Positions 8,750 to 18,969 are shown, numbered from the stretch's first letter. The stretch is 59,157 nt of DNA from Marinovum sp. (GCA_022447495.1 JAKVBH010000026.1:1-59157); one strand, 5' to 3'. Numbers and translations: made by a program. Notes: generated by a model from the letters alone, not told the origin.

Positions 8750-10153
8750 ATGCGCCTTATCCCTATTCTCACCGCTGTGCTGGTCTCGGCATTATTGATC
8801 AGCATCGTTCTATTCCGTGAAACTCTATTGGGCTTTGCTGCCACGCCACCGTGGAGCGCGCCCGATACGACCGCTGAAGCACCGCTGCCCGACGAAAGTG
8901 TTGCCCCAGTCGAAGAGGTGGCAGAGGCCGCTGAAAAGGCGCCAGAGGCCACTCTGGTCCATGTGATGGCCACGCGTTCCGCCGCTCAAATCATAGACAG
9001 CGCGCTGGTCATACGCGGAGAGACAGAGGCCGCGCGACAGGTCAACGTTCAAGCTGAAACGTCGTCCACAGTGATTTCTGAACCATTGCGCAAGGGTGCA
9101 TCTGTCGAAGCAGGCCAGTTGTTGTGCGAGCTCGACCCGGGCACCCGCGGCATCGGCGTTGCCGAAGCTGTCGCAAGGTTGGCCGAAGCCCAAGCCCGCG
9201 TGCCAGAGACCCAGGCCCGGATACCCGAAGCTGAGGCGCGAATCCCAGAAGCCGAGGCCCGTATCCCAGAGGCCCAAGCCCGCTTGATCGAAGCGCATGC
9301 GCGTCTGGACGAGGCGGAGGTCAACTACAATGCTGCTCTGCGCCTGCAGGAAGACGGCTTTGCCTCCGAGACCCGTGTCAAGAACGCCGAAGCCGCCGTG
9401 CGCAGTGCCGAAGCCGGAATTATCGCGACTGAAAGCACGCTCATCTCTGCAGAAGCCAGTGTGAAGACCGCACAGGCTGGCCTTGAGGCGGCGCGCGCCG
9501 GGCTTGATAGCACGAAAGCTGGGATCCAATCTGCAGAGGCCGCCGTGGCCGCTGCAAAGAAAGAGATGGAGCGATTGCGCATTGTGGCGCCTTTTGCGGG
9601 CGTTTTGGAAAGCGACACCGCAGAGTTGGGCGCATTGCTCCGCCCAGGCTCGCTGTGCGCCACGGTGCTTCAGATGGACCCGATCAAGCTGGTTGGTTTT
9701 GTGCCTGAGACCGAGGTGTCACGCGTGGAAATCGGTGCCAATGCAACGGCCCGTTTGGCCACGGGTGAGCGTGTGAGCGGCCAAGTCAGCTTTCTGGCCA
9801 AGTCTGGCGATGCACAAACACGGACTTTCCGCGTCGAGATTGAAGTCCCTAACCCCGAGCTGGCCATCCGCGATGGTCAAACCGCAGAGATCGTCATCTC
9901 GGCGCCTGGAAATTCTGCGCATTTGCTGCCGCAATCGGCGCTTACGCTCAATGATCAAGGTGATATGGGTGTTCGATATGTCGCCGACGGCAATGTGGTG
10001 GGGTTCGCGCCAGTCACCGTCCTGCGCGACACGCGCGAGGGCGTATGGCTTGCAGGGCTTCCAGACGAGGTCGCTGTGATCACCCTTGGTCAAGAATTTG
10101 TTGTGGCTGGCGTGCCGGTGCGGGTCACCTATGCTGGGGAGCAAAGTCAATGA
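8750..10153 (+). CDS. RND efflux periplasmic adaptor (HlyD/MFP family)
   Basis: Links an inner-membrane RND pump to an outer-membrane channel. The ATG at 8750 is preferred over a TTG at 8738; it gives a 467-residue protein starting with a membrane anchor/signal (MRLIPILTAVLVSALLISIV). A Pro/Glu/Ala-rich spacer follows, then a biotinyl-lipoyl half (VQAETSSTVISEPLRKGASV), a long alpha-hairpin at about residues 140-275, the second lipoyl half (IVAPFAGVLESDTAELGALL) and a beta-barrel domain. The first hairpin helix holds six near-identical heptads, most with a proline. The stop overlaps the pump start by four bases (ATGA), so the two are translationally coupled. No outer-membrane TolC gene is nearby. 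Confidence 0.9.
   Translation: MRLIPILTAVLVSALLISIVLFRETLLGFAATPPWSAPDTTAEAPLPDESVAPVEEVAEAAEKAPEATLVHVMATRSAAQIIDSALVIRGETEAARQVNVQAETSSTVISEPLRKGASVEAGQLLCELDPGTRGIGVAEAVARLAEAQARVPETQARIPEAEARIPEAEARIPEAQARLIEAHARLDEAEVNYNAALRLQEDGFASETRVKNAEAAVRSAEAGIIATESTLISAEASVKTAQAGLEAARAGLDSTKAGIQSAEAAVAAAKKEMERLRIVAPFAGVLESDTAELGALLRPGSLCATVLQMDPIKLVGFVPETEVSRVEIGANATARLATGERVSGQVSFLAKSGDAQTRTFRVEIEVPNPELAIRDGQTAEIVISAPGNSAHLLPQSALTLNDQGDMGVRYVADGNVVGFAPVTVLRDTREGVWLAGLPDEVAVITLGQEFVVAGVPVRVTYAGEQSQ
9185..9310 (+). repeat. Six tandem 21-base repeats in the adaptor gene
   Basis: Six consecutive in-frame 21-base units encode heptads of the form E-A-(Q/E)-A-R-(V/I)-P: four units carry the proline and the last two degenerate to LIEAHARLD. 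The DNA units differ by only a few bases each. They lie at the start of the adaptor's alpha-hairpin (residues about 146-187). Such a unit array could expand or contract by slippage in steps of one heptad. Confidence 0.85.
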
Positions 10154-13100
10154 CGGGAATCGTTGATTGGGCCGCCGACCGCGCCCGCATGGTGATAGCC
10201 TTTATCGTGCTCTCGCTGACGGCGGGAGCATTGGCCTATGTGGGTTTGCCCAAAGAAGGCGAGCCGGATATTGAAATCCCCGCGCTCTTTGTCTCTGTTC
10301 CATTTGACGGGATTTCTGCTGCGGACAGCGAAAAACTCCTGGTCAAACCGATGGAAACAGAGCTTGCCGATCTCGACGGGCTCAAGAATATCTCAAGCAC
10401 TGCGGCCGAAGGGTACGCGGGTGTCGCGCTTGAGTTCGAGTTCGGTTGGAATAAGACCAAAATCATGGCCGACGTGCGCGACGCCATGCAAAAAGCCGAA
10501 GGCCAATTTCCCGTCGGCGCGGACAGTTATTCCATCAACGAGATCAACTTCTCGGAATTCCCAATCATCATCATCAACCTCACCGGCGCCGTGCCTGAAC
10601 GCACGATGGCGCGCATCGCGGTGGACCTCCAAGACCGGATCGAAGCTCTCGATGCCGTACTCGAAGCGGGGATCGCCGGCAAGCGTGACGAAATGGTCGA
10701 AGTGGTCATCGACCCACTCCGCCTGGAGGCATACAACGTCACCGCAGGCGAGTTGATCAGCGTTGTGCAAAACAACAACCAATTGATCGCCGCCGGAGAA
10801 GTCGATAGCGCCCAGGGCAGCTTTGCAGTCAAAATTCCATCGAGCTTTGACGAAGTGCGCGACATCTATGACTTGCCGGTCAAAACCAACGGCGAGCGCG
10901 TCGTCACGCTGGGTGATCTGGCCACCATCAATCTGACCTTCGAGGATCGCCAAGGCACGGCACGCTTTGACGGGATCAACACCCTCGCGCTGCAAGTGGT
11001 CAAACGCAAAGGTTTCAACATCATCGACACCGCAGCGTTGATCCGCGAGACTGTGGAGCAAGCGCGCTCGGAGTGGCCCGAAGAGCTTCAGGCTGCGGTC
11101 GAAGTGGGCACCTCCAACGACACATCGCGCGAAGTCAATTCCATGGTGGGCCAGCTTGAGGGCTCGGTTCTCACTGCAATTGCGCTTGTGATGATCGTGG
11201 TGTTGGCCGCCCTTGGCACGCGCCCAGCCCTTTTGGTGGGTTTTGCGATTCCGACCTCGTTTTTGCTGTGTTTCGTGCTTTTAGGCGTCATGGGCATCGC
11301 CATTTCGAACATCGTTATGTTCGGCTTGATCCTTGCGGTTGGGATGCTCGTGGACGGGGCCATCGTTGTGGTGGAATACGCCGACAAACGCATCCGCGAA
11401 GGCTCGGGCCCAATGCAGGCCTATGTCGAAGCGGCCAAGCGCATGTTCTGGCCCATCGTGTCCTCCACCGCGACGACGCTTTGTGCCTTCTTGCCAATGC
11501 TCTTCTGGCCTGGGGTTCCGGGCGAGTTCATGGGCATGTTGCCAGTCACATTAATTTTCGTTCTCTCCGCCTCGTTGGTGGTGGCATTGGTCTACTTGCC
11601 TGTTATGGGCGGTGTCTCTGGCCGTTTGGGTCGTGCCTTCGCCAACGCGTCTGAAGGCCTGCGCGCATGGCTACCTTGGGTGGTGCGCGCCGCATTGGTC
11701 CCTATTGCGTTGTTCATCGTCTTTGTCGGAGTGATGATGACGCTGAACCCCAGCTACATTTTCCCGTCTCCCATACAGGGCGCGGCGGCAGCATTGCCTG
11801 GTGCCCTTTTGTTTATCCTTGGTGCCTTCTCGACCGCGATCACCATGGGCGCGGCTGAGATCCGCTGGAGCGCGCGTCGCATCCGCTCTGGTCACCGTCG
11901 CACCATGTTTGGCCGCTTTATCAAATTCATCGCAGGTAACCCGGTGATGCCGATTGTGGCCATCATCGGTGTCGGCTTCTTCGTCGCAACCGTGTTCAGC
12001 AACTTTGGTGAGAACAACAACGGCGTTGAGTTCTTTGTCGAAACCGAGCCAGAGCGCGCAGTGGTTTACGTACTCGCGCGCGGCAACCTCAGCCTTGAGG
12101 AAAAAGACGAACAGGTTCGCCGTGTCGAAGAGATCGTGATGCGCCACCCCGCGATACAGTCGGTCTTCTCCTTTGCCGGTAGAGGCGGATTGAACTCCGA
12201 CACCTCCGGTGGTTCGCCGCCCAAAGACCTGGTTGGTCAGGTCCAGTTTGAGACCATTCCTTGGGCCGAACGTCCCTCCGAACGTCGGGTGTGGTTCACG
12301 CTGCCGATCTTGGATGTGCCGATCTATGCGCAATTCGTGGCGACGGCCTATGACGGAAATACGGTGATCGACGAGCTTAGTGCCGAATTGGCGGAGCTGC
12401 CTGGGATCAAGACCGAGATCAATGAGCTGGCGATGGGTCCGGCCTCTGGCAAACCCGTGCACCTCCGCATCAAGGGCAATGATTGGGACAATCTTTTGGC
12501 CGCCACCACAATGGCCCGGGAACAGTTCGAAGCAACACCTGGCCTCACCCTCATCGAGGACACCCGCCCCCTGCCCGGCATCGACTGGCAGATTGACGTG
12601 GACGTGGAAAAGGCAGGGCGCTTTGGTGCCGACGTGGCCACGGTTGGCGCGATGGTTCAGCTTGTGACGCGCGGCATCCTGCTCGACACAATGCGGGTCG
12701 ACAGCTCTGATGAAGAGATCGATATCCGCGTGCGCCTGCCAGAGCAGGACCGTGTGCTCTCGACCCTCGACACGTTGAAAGTGCGCACGCCCGATGGGTT
12801 GGTGCCGCTGTCCAACTTCATAACCCGCACCCCCGTGCCCTCGCTGGCAGAGATCAACCGCATTGAGCAAAAACGATTCTTCGATGTAAAAGCGGATGTG
12901 GAGCCGGGTTTGGTGAGTTTTGTCACGGGCGTTTCCGAAGAACAGGTGATCCGCGCCTATGGCTTCGCGGCGGGCGGCGCAGGCGACCTGATCCTGGGCG
13001 AGACGTCCTATGACGTTACACTCTTTGCCGATGGCGCCATTGGTTTGGATCAATTGACCGACCTCAACGATGCAGGCGATTTGCGTCTGGTGCCCGTGAA

Positions 13101-13920
13101 CTCCAACGAGCGCATCGCCTTCCTGACGAAATGGCTGGAAACCTCCCCTTTCGCCACTGGGCCGGAATGGGAATTCACCGGGGATGCAGAGGAACAAGAG
13201 GAATCCGGCGCCTTCTTGCAATCGGCCTTCTCGGCGGCTCTGGGCTTGATGTTCATCATCCTGCTCGCGCAGTTCAACTCGTTCTACAATGCGACCCTGG
13301 TTCTGCTGGCGGTGATCTTGTCCACCACGGGTGTCCTCATCGGGATGCTGGTCATGGACCAGACCTTCTCGATCATCATGACCGGGACAGGCATCGTGGC
13401 TCTGGCTGGGATTGTTGTGAACAACAACATCGTGCTCATCGACACCTATCAGGAATACTCGCGCTACATGCCGCGGATCGAGGCGATTGTGCGCACGACA
13501 GAGGATCGTATCCGCCCCGTACTCTTGACCACAATCACCACAATGGCAGGTCTCGCACCGATGATGTTCGGCCTCTCGCTCGACTTCTTCGGCGGCGGCT
13601 ATTCCATCGACAGCCCAACGGCGCTGTGGTGGAAACAGCTAGCCACCGCTGTGGTCTTTGGCCTCGGTATCGCGACGGTCCTGACCTTGATCTTCACACC
13701 TGCCATGCTGGCGCTGCGGGTCTGGGCCTCGACCTATGCCGCTGCGTTCTTCCGACTTCTAGCGCGCCTCGGAGCAGGCAGGGCCAGCCAAGCGGGTCGC
13801 AATTGGGCCGCCAAACGTGCGGCGCGCCGTGTGAAACATCCTGAGATCATATGGGACCTCGAAGATGACCCGGTGCAACCCGCGCCGTCCACACCAATGC
13901 CCCTGCGCGCGGCTGAGTAA
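10150..13920 (+). CDS. RND-family efflux pump, inner-membrane permease (oversized)
   Basis: Proton-driven AcrB/MdtB-type exporter. The start is ATG 10150, overlapping the adaptor stop. Residue order is typical: a first membrane helix (RMVIAFIVLSLTAGALAYVG), porter domain, membrane block with GLILAVGMLVDGAIVVVEYAD (charged Asp of the proton relay in helix 4), second porter domain, and a last block with GIVALAGIVVNNNIVLID. At 1,256 residues it is about 200 longer than usual. One extra stretch at about residues 500-600 has two added hydrophobic segments (ALVPIALFIVFVGVMM, LPGALLFILGAFSTAI), and there is a basic C-terminal extension. Substrate cannot be read from sequence. Confidence 0.92.
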   Translation: MTGIVDWAADRARMVIAFIVLSLTAGALAYVGLPKEGEPDIEIPALFVSVPFDGISAADSEKLLVKPMETELADLDGLKNISSTAAEGYAGVALEFEFGWNKTKIMADVRDAMQKAEGQFPVGADSYSINEINFSEFPIIIINLTGAVPERTMARIAVDLQDRIEALDAVLEAGIAGKRDEMVEVVIDPLRLEAYNVTAGELISVVQNNNQLIAAGEVDSAQGSFAVKIPSSFDEVRDIYDLPVKTNGERVVTLGDLATINLTFEDRQGTARFDGINTLALQVVKRKGFNIIDTAALIRETVEQARSEWPEELQAAVEVGTSNDTSREVNSMVGQLEGSVLTAIALVMIVVLAALGTRPALLVGFAIPTSFLLCFVLLGVMGIAISNIVMFGLILAVGMLVDGAIVVVEYADKRIREGSGPMQAYVEAAKRMFWPIVSSTATTLCAFLPMLFWPGVPGEFMGMLPVTLIFVLSASLVVALVYLPVMGGVSGRLGRAFANASEGLRAWLPWVVRAALVPIALFIVFVGVMMTLNPSYIFPSPIQGAAAALPGALLFILGAFSTAITMGAAEIRWSARRIRSGHRRTMFGRFIKFIAGNPVMPIVAIIGVGFFVATVFSNFGENNNGVEFFVETEPERAVVYVLARGNLSLEEKDEQVRRVEEIVMRHPAIQSVFSFAGRGGLNSDTSGGSPPKDLVGQVQFETIPWAERPSERRVWFTLPILDVPIYAQFVATAYDGNTVIDELSAELAELPGIKTEINELAMGPASGKPVHLRIKGNDWDNLLAATTMAREQFEATPGLTLIEDTRPLPGIDWQIDVDVEKAGRFGADVATVGAMVQLVTRGILLDTMRVDSSDEEIDIRVRLPEQDRVLSTLDTLKVRTPDGLVPLSNFITRTPVPSLAEINRIEQKRFFDVKADVEPGLVSFVTGVSEEQVIRAYGFAAGGAGDLILGETSYDVTLFADGAIGLDQLTDLNDAGDLRLVPVNSNERIAFLTKWLETSPFATGPEWEFTGDAEEQEESGAFLQSAFSAALGLMFIILLAQFNSFYNATLVLLAVILSTTGVLIGMLVMDQTFSIIMTGTGIVALAGIVVNNNIVLIDTYQEYSRYMPRIEAIVRTTEDRIRPVLLTTITTMAGLAPMMFGLSLDFFGGGYSIDSPTALWWKQLATAVVFGLGIATVLTLIFTPAMLALRVWASTYAAAFFRLLARLGAGRASQAGRNWAAKRAARRVKHPEIIWDLEDDPVQPAPSTPMPLRAAE

Positions 13921-13991
13921 CCGCTCGGCTTCTTTGGCTGTCACATACCTTAAGGACTCGCCCACCGGGCGACGCGTCAAAGCCTCAAAAT

Positions 13992-14011
13992 GCAGGCCCT
14001 TAGGGGCCTGC
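13992..14011 (+). terminator. Hairpin after the RND pump gene
   Basis: GCAGGCCC-TTAG-GGGCCTGC is a perfect 8-bp stem with a four-base loop, 71 bases after the pump stop. There is no T-tract. It could serve convergent transcription from either the pump or hflX. Confidence 0.5.
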
Positions 14012-14126
14012 TCACTTGGCTAGATTTTCGCACGTAGCGGCAAACCCGGCTCGCCCAAGGTTGCCTGAAATCGTAGAATTCGGTGCGTTCGGCGTTTTTC
14101 GACGTATGAATTTCCTGCAACATGCT

Positions 14127-15401
14127 TTAAAGGCGCGCGAAGAGACCGGCTTGTTTGCGGGTCCAGCGCACGGCGAAGGTAAAGCCCGTGTCAGTTTGCC
14201 GTTCCTCCTCGATCACCCCTTGATCAAAGAGCCACGCACGTTTGCGCCCCTCGTTGAAGCCCAGCGAGACATGCGTCTTTTCCTTGCCCTCATCAAGCGC
14301 GTCTCCAACAGTGGCGAGGAAGTCGTCCATCCCCTCCCCAGTCACAGCGGAGAGCAGCACAACCTCGTCCAAGCGTTCCGCACGCATGGTGCGGGCGGCT
14401 CGCTCTTCGGTGTTGAGCATGTCAATCTTGTTCCAAACCTCGATGCGGGGCGTGGTCTCGGGCAACCCGAGGCTTGTGAGAATGCTCTCCACGTTTTCGG
14501 CCTGAGCATCGGTCTCTTCGCTGGCGACGTCACGGACATGGACCACGACATGGGCCTCGAGCACCTCTTCCAGGGTTGCACGGAACGCCGCCACAAGCTC
14601 GGTCGGAAGATCGGAGATGAATCCCACCGTGTCGGAGAGGATCACATCCAACCCGTTCTCCAGCTTCACGGCGCGCATGGTGGGATCGAGCGTGGCAAAG
14701 AGCATGTCTTTGGCCATGACCTCGGCGCCTGTCAGACGGTTAAAAAGCGTCGATTTGCCCGCGTTCGTGTAGCCCACAAGCGCCACAATGGGGTACGGCA
14801 CCTTAGCCCGCGCGGCGCGGTGCAGCGCACGGGTTTTCACGACGCGTTCCAATTGGCGGCGCAAGCGGACGAGTTGGTCGTCGATGGCGCGGCGGTCGGC
14901 CTCGATCTGGGTCTCCCCCGGACCGCCCACAAAGCCCAACCCACCACGTTGGCGTTCCAAGTGGGTCCAGGCCCGCACCAGGCGCGTGCGTTGGTAGCTG
15001 AGCGCAGCCATCTCAACTTGGAGCACACCCTCACGGGTCGCCGCACGATCAGAGAAGATTTCCAAGATCAACCCGGTGCGGTCGAGGATTTTAACCTTGA
15101 GCGCCCGTTCGAGGTTGCGTTGCTGCACCGGCGTTAGGGGGCCATCAACGAGGAGAAGCTCAATATCTTCATCATGCACCAACTCGCCCAGCTCTTCGAT
15201 CTTGCCCTTCCCAAAGAGCTTGTCTGGTTGCGGCTTGGGCAAGGGCACAACAGTACCGCCCACCACTTCAAGCGTTGGCAGAGCGGCCGCCAAGGCCACA
15301 GCTTCTTCGAGGGCAGGGCCGGCGGCCCGACGCTCTGGGTCGCTTTTGATGTCAGGATGCAGAACCCAAGACCGGGTCAGCTTCGTCTCGTTTGAGTTCA
15401 A
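14127..15401 (-). CDS. hflX: GTPase HflX
   Basis: Ribosome-associated GTPase that splits 70S ribosomes under heat or other stress. The 424 residues contain the N-terminal HflX domain with the glycine-rich segment [20 protein letters not shown], then the G domain with P-loop [19 protein letters not shown] and NKID. The start is an unusual TTG (15399-15401) that overlaps the hfq stop, and the sequence right after it ([10 protein letters not shown]) aligns with the usual HflX start in this group, so translation is probably coupled to hfq. The hfq-hflX order is conserved in many proteobacteria. Confidence 0.94.
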   Translation of the reverse strand: MNSNETKLTRSWVLHPDIKSDPERRAAGPALEEAVALAAALPTLEVVGGTVVPLPKPQPDKLFGKGKIEELGELVHDEDIELLLVDGPLTPVQQRNLERALKVKILDRTGLILEIFSDRAATREGVLQVEMAALSYQRTRLVRAWTHLERQRGGLGFVGGPGETQIEADRRAIDDQLVRLRRQLERVVKTRALHRAARAKVPYPIVALVGYTNAGKSTLFNRLTGAEVMAKDMLFATLDPTMRAVKLENGLDVILSDTVGFISDLPTELVAAFRATLEEVLEAHVVVHVRDVASEETDAQAENVESILTSLGLPETTPRIEVWNKIDMLNTEERAARTMRAERLDEVVLLSAVTGEGMDDFLATVGDALDEGKEKTHVSLGFNEGRKRAWLFDQGVIEEERQTDTGFTFAVRWTRKQAGLFARL

Positions 15402-15637
15402 GACGCCTCTTCACCATCGTAGAGGTTGATCGGTTGCGCCGGCATGATCGTGGAGATCGCATGTTTATAGACCAATTGCGATTGACCATCGCGGCGCAAA
15501 AGCACGCAAAAGTTATCAAACCACGTGATGACGCCTTGCAGTTTCACCCCATTGATCAAAAAGACAGTGACCGGCACTTTTGTTTTACGGACGTGATTTA
15601 AAAATGCGTCCTGAAGGTTTTGTCTATCCGAAGCCAT
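15398..15637 (-). CDS. hfq: RNA chaperone Hfq
   Basis: Sm-like hexameric protein that pairs small RNAs with mRNAs. The 79 residues contain the Sm1 region ([20 protein letters not shown]) and the Sm2 motif YKHA at 57-60. Unlike enterobacterial Hfq it has almost no C-terminal tail, as is usual in alphaproteobacteria. The ATG at 15637 has an AAAGG ribosome-binding site. It overlaps hflX by four bases and lies about 160 bases downstream of trkH, leaving room for its own promoter. Confidence 0.96.
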   Translation of the reverse strand: MASDRQNLQDAFLNHVRKTKVPVTVFLINGVKLQGVITWFDNFCVLLRRDGQSQLVYKHAISTIMPAQPINLYDGEEAS

Positions 15638-15797
15638 TGTGAAGCCTTTTTTTATGGGTCTTTTTTTGTGTCTAGTATCACCGCGCGAAACCTCGCTGAA
15701 GACAATATGTATTGTGAAGTGGAGAGTTTCCACCCCAAATCCAATTTGTCCCATGCTGCACGGCAACATAGCTGTAGTGACAGTGTCAATGCGTATG
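15638..15797 (-). promoter_or_regulatory. hfq upstream region
   Basis: This 160-base gap between trkH and hfq is more A/T-rich than its surroundings. It contains T/A homopolymer runs just before hfq and a small palindrome TGACAGTGTCA at 15779-15789. No -35/-10 pair with acceptable spacing could be assigned by eye, but a separate hfq promoter is likely here. Confidence 0.35.
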
Positions 15798-17309
15798 TCA
15801 GTCCCGCCACACTTCTGGGGTGACCAAAGCCACAATCGCAAGGGTTTCCAGTCGCCCCAAGACCATCGCCGCTGCCGCCACCAATTTGGCGCCGGATGGA
15901 AGGACGGCAAAATCAATGGGCACAGAGGCCGCGTGGGTCACCACGGGACCGGTTGTCGACAAGCTGGCGAGGGCAATAACCAGCGCCTCTTCAAAGGTGA
16001 CGCCGAATCCCGCAAGGATCACCGTGACCAACGCGAGCGAGAGCGCAAAGAGCATGAAGAACACCCACGCCACAAGCGCACCTTGGCGACGCAGCCTACG
16101 CGCCAGGGGCGTGGCATTGCCCACTGAGGACGGGTGAACAAGGCGCTGCATCTCCCGCAGGCCATTGAGGTAGAGCGCAAAGACCCGCAGGAGTTTAACC
16201 CCGCCCGCCGTGGTGGCCACGCCGCCGCCCATCAGCGCAAGGCCCAGAAGGATGAGGCCGGGGCTATGCAAGCCAGACCAATTCTGCGCGTCATCCCAGC
16301 CCGCGCTGACAAAGCCAGTGGTCGACAGGAAGGATAAAACGGTAAAGACCGATCCCCAAAGCGCGGCGCCTGCTCCCACCGGGTCATCGCCTTCGTTAAT
16401 CTCAAAGGCGCCGACGAAATGGCGCAGAAAGAGGAAAGCGGGGATCACCACGAGGAAAATCAACCCAATGCGAAACTCTGGGTCGTCCCGCAGGTCCGTG
16501 GCGGCGCCTGTGACAGTGTCACTGCTGAAGGTGAGGCGCGACAGAGCAAAAAATAGGAAAAGAAAAACCAAGGCTTCGCCGACAAAGCCTGTTTGCGCGT
16601 TCTCGATGCCGCCCAGGGGAGAGATACCGGAGGTTGCCAGGGTGGAAAACGCGTGGCAGGCGGCGATCAGTGGGCTTTCCCCGGCGATCACCAAACAGAG
16701 CCAAAGGATAGACGTCAGCCCAGTGTAAAGCGGCAACAGAATGCGCAAGGTCCGACGCAGGCGCTTGCCGGGATCGGCGCTTTCCATTTGGGCCACTCGC
16801 GCCTCACCCCGGCCCGGCTCCGCACTTGCGGTGAGTTCGAACCCGCCAAGGTTCAAAGGCGCAAGGATCGCGGCGGCCGCAACCCACATCAGCAAGCCCC
16901 CCATCCACCCCACAAAAGCACGCCAGAGATGCAATGAGGTCGACAAGCGTTCTGGATCAAAGAGCGGCATACCCGTCGTCGTGAACGCCGAGATCATATC
17001 AACATAGGCATTGAGATAGGTGGTGGTGCGCACCGCCTCGTAGAAGGGCACGGCCATAATCGCAGGGAGCGCGATAAAGCCTGCCAACAGCCCCAAGAGG
17101 TGGCGCAGAGCGGTTTTGTTGCTCGGTTGGTTGGCCACGGCTATTGCGACAAAGGTGGTCACGATGACGGTGAGCAGCCCGGCATAAAAGAAACTGCGCG
17201 TCTCATGCAGGTCATTACGCGAGAGAGCGTGCAGCGCAGGCACCAGCATCGATATCCCTGTGATCAGGGTGAGCTGCAAAAAGAGGGGCATGCGCGCCAG
17301 ACCGGCCAT
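15798..17309 (-). CDS. trkH: Trk-type potassium uptake protein TrkH
   Basis: Membrane-spanning subunit of the Trk potassium transporter. The ATG at 17309 ([18 protein letters not shown]) gives 503 residues, the usual length; it lies four bases after the trkA stop, so the pair is an operon. About ten to twelve hydrophobic segments are visible, with the pore-loop repeats of the family: the first near [10 protein letters not shown], others near [26 protein letters not shown] and SLSTTGPV. TrkA binds its cytoplasmic face and regulates gating by NAD/ATP. Confidence 0.93.
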   Translation of the reverse strand: MAGLARMPLFLQLTLITGISMLVPALHALSRNDLHETRSFFYAGLLTVIVTTFVAIAVANQPSNKTALRHLLGLLAGFIALPAIMAVPFYEAVRTTTYLNAYVDMISAFTTTGMPLFDPERLSTSLHLWRAFVGWMGGLLMWVAAAAILAPLNLGGFELTASAEPGRGEARVAQMESADPGKRLRRTLRILLPLYTGLTSILWLCLVIAGESPLIAACHAFSTLATSGISPLGGIENAQTGFVGEALVFLFLFFALSRLTFSSDTVTGAATDLRDDPEFRIGLIFLVVIPAFLFLRHFVGAFEINEGDDPVGAGAALWGSVFTVLSFLSTTGFVSAGWDDAQNWSGLHSPGLILLGLALMGGGVATTAGGVKLLRVFALYLNGLREMQRLVHPSSVGNATPLARRLRRQGALVAWVFFMLFALSLALVTVILAGFGVTFEEALVIALASLSTTGPVVTHAASVPIDFAVLPSGAKLVAAAAMVLGRLETLAIVALVTPEVWRD

Positions 17310-17313
17310 GGGA

Positions 17314-18690
17314 TCAGAAGAAGTCGATGGAGACCTGCAAGAGCCGCTCCACCTCTGCCACGTCTTTTGAGAGCGCAAAGATCGCGATCACATCGCCCGC
17401 ATCCACGCGCGTGGCCCCTGTGGGGCGTTTGACCTTGCCGTCTTGGAGGACCGCGCCGACCAGAACACCCTCGGGAAAGTCGATGTCGCGGATCATTTGC
17501 CCTGCGATGGGGGACGTAGAGAGCACTTCGGCCTCGAGAACTTCGCCCTCAGCGTCCCCCACAGAATAGACCGTGCGCACGCGCCCATGGCGGATATGAC
17601 GCAGGATCGAGCTGACGGTCGTAGATCGAGGGTTGATATAGGCGTCGATGCCCAAAGGCGCCATGAGCGGGCCCAACGTGGGATCGTTGATCAACGCAAT
17701 GGCAAAGGGACAGCCTTCGGATTTGGCGCGCACCGCCGCCAGCATGTTCGTCTTGTCATCATCGGTGACGGTGAGGACCGCGTCGGCTTTTTGGATGTTG
17801 GCTTCTGCCAAAAGACTTGCATCGAGACCATCACCATTGAGCACAATCGTCCGCTCCAGCTCATCCGCAGCGCGTTCGGCGCAGGGACGGTTGCGTTCGA
17901 TTATCTTGGCGCGGACACGCTCTGTGCGGGCCTCTAGGGCTTTCGCCACCGTGAGCCCCACATTGCCACCGCCCACCAACACAACGCGTTCCTGCTTGGC
18001 CTGTTTCTTGCCAAATATCTCCATCATGCGGTCCACGTCTGCGGCGTGGCACATGACGTAGATGTCATCGTCTTCGAACATTTGATCGCCCGGTTCCGGC
18101 GCAAAGAGTGAGCCGTCACGACGGATGGCCACGACGACGGCCCGCAGAGTGGAGAACAAGTCCGAGAGTTGCCGCAGCGGCGTGTTAAGTACCGGACATT
18201 CAGGATCCAGGTTCAGCCCCAAGAGCTGTGCCCCGCCATCTAGAAACGTCTCGATGTCGAAAGCCGCGGGCGCCAAAAGCCGTTGCAGCGCTGCTTCGGC
18301 CACTTCTTTCTCGGGGCTGATCACCACATCAATCGGCAGGTGGTCGCGGCGGTAAAGGTCAGAATAGATCGCATCGAGATAGGATTGCGCCCGCAGCCGT
18401 GCGATCTTGCGCGGAATCGAAAAAACCGAGTGAGCCACCTGACAGGTGACCATGTTGACCTCATCGGAATGGGTGGCCGCGATGATCATGTCGGCATCTC
18501 GCGCACCGGCGCGGTCCAAGATCGACGGATAGCTGGCAAAGCCGGCAATGCCTTGGACGTCGAGTGTATCGGTTGCGCGGCGAACGAGATCGGGATTGTT
18601 GTCCACGACTGTAACGTCGTTTTTCTCTCCCGAGAGGTGCCGTGCGATTTGCCAGCCAACCTGGCCCGCCCCGCAGATGATGACCTTCAT
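17314..18690 (-). CDS. trkA: Trk system potassium uptake regulatory protein TrkA
   Basis: Cytoplasmic NAD(H)-binding regulator of the Trk potassium channel. The 458 residues hold two RCK_N Rossmann domains, each with a glycine motif (MKVIICGAGQVGWQIA at 1-16, and VVLVGGGNVGLTVAKAL near 233), each followed by an RCK_C domain. This is the normal duplicated architecture. The gene leads the leftward unit trkA-trkH, upstream of hfq-hflX. Confidence 0.95.
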   Translation of the reverse strand: MKVIICGAGQVGWQIARHLSGEKNDVTVVDNNPDLVRRATDTLDVQGIAGFASYPSILDRAGARDADMIIAATHSDEVNMVTCQVAHSVFSIPRKIARLRAQSYLDAIYSDLYRRDHLPIDVVISPEKEVAEAALQRLLAPAAFDIETFLDGGAQLLGLNLDPECPVLNTPLRQLSDLFSTLRAVVVAIRRDGSLFAPEPGDQMFEDDDIYVMCHAADVDRMMEIFGKKQAKQERVVLVGGGNVGLTVAKALEARTERVRAKIIERNRPCAERAADELERTIVLNGDGLDASLLAEANIQKADAVLTVTDDDKTNMLAAVRAKSEGCPFAIALINDPTLGPLMAPLGIDAYINPRSTTVSSILRHIRHGRVRTVYSVGDAEGEVLEAEVLSTSPIAGQMIRDIDFPEGVLVGAVLQDGKVKRPTGATRVDAGDVIAIFALSKDVAEVERLLQVSIDFF

Positions 18691-18969
18691 TCTAGATCTT
18701 CCACAGCGCCCATCCGGGCCGTCTCAGGAGTGTAGGCATGGCAGACCAAGCGCAGTTGGTCAATGGAACCCGTGTGCGTGTGTCGTGCATGCGCCCCGCA
18801 ATTGCCATTTCATCTTTGCGCATGAATTTTAGTCATTTATCAGAATTTTTCGATCAATTTTTAGCTTTTTTGAAAACTTGCCTTCTATTGCCGCGTCATT
18901 TCACAGCAAAGCTTTTTCCCCTGCTCAAGTTTTGCGCTTTTGCCGATGCGATCAAAAATGGGGGGACCA
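18691..18969. promoter_or_regulatory. Divergent trkA / amtB regulatory region
   Basis: The gap separates leftward trkA from rightward amtB. A perfect inverted repeat GACCAA-6-TTGGTC lies at 18744-18761. Bases 18815-18885 are strikingly A/T-rich compared with the window, as expected of a promoter. I looked for sigma-54 and NtrC sites because amtB is usually nitrogen-regulated, and saw no clean match. Confidence 0.4.

Noticed and set aside
11671-13221. 516-residue open frame on the minus strand
   Set aside because: It lies wholly antisense to the RND pump gene, whose protein sequence is unmistakable. The antisense product is His/Gly/Arg-rich without any domain, as expected of a mirror frame in G+C-rich DNA.
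18691-18969. sigma-54/NtrC promoter for amtB
   Set aside because: I searched for TGGCAC-N5-TTGC and paired GCAC/GTGC sites because of the usual nitrogen control. Only partial matches occur, so none is annotated.
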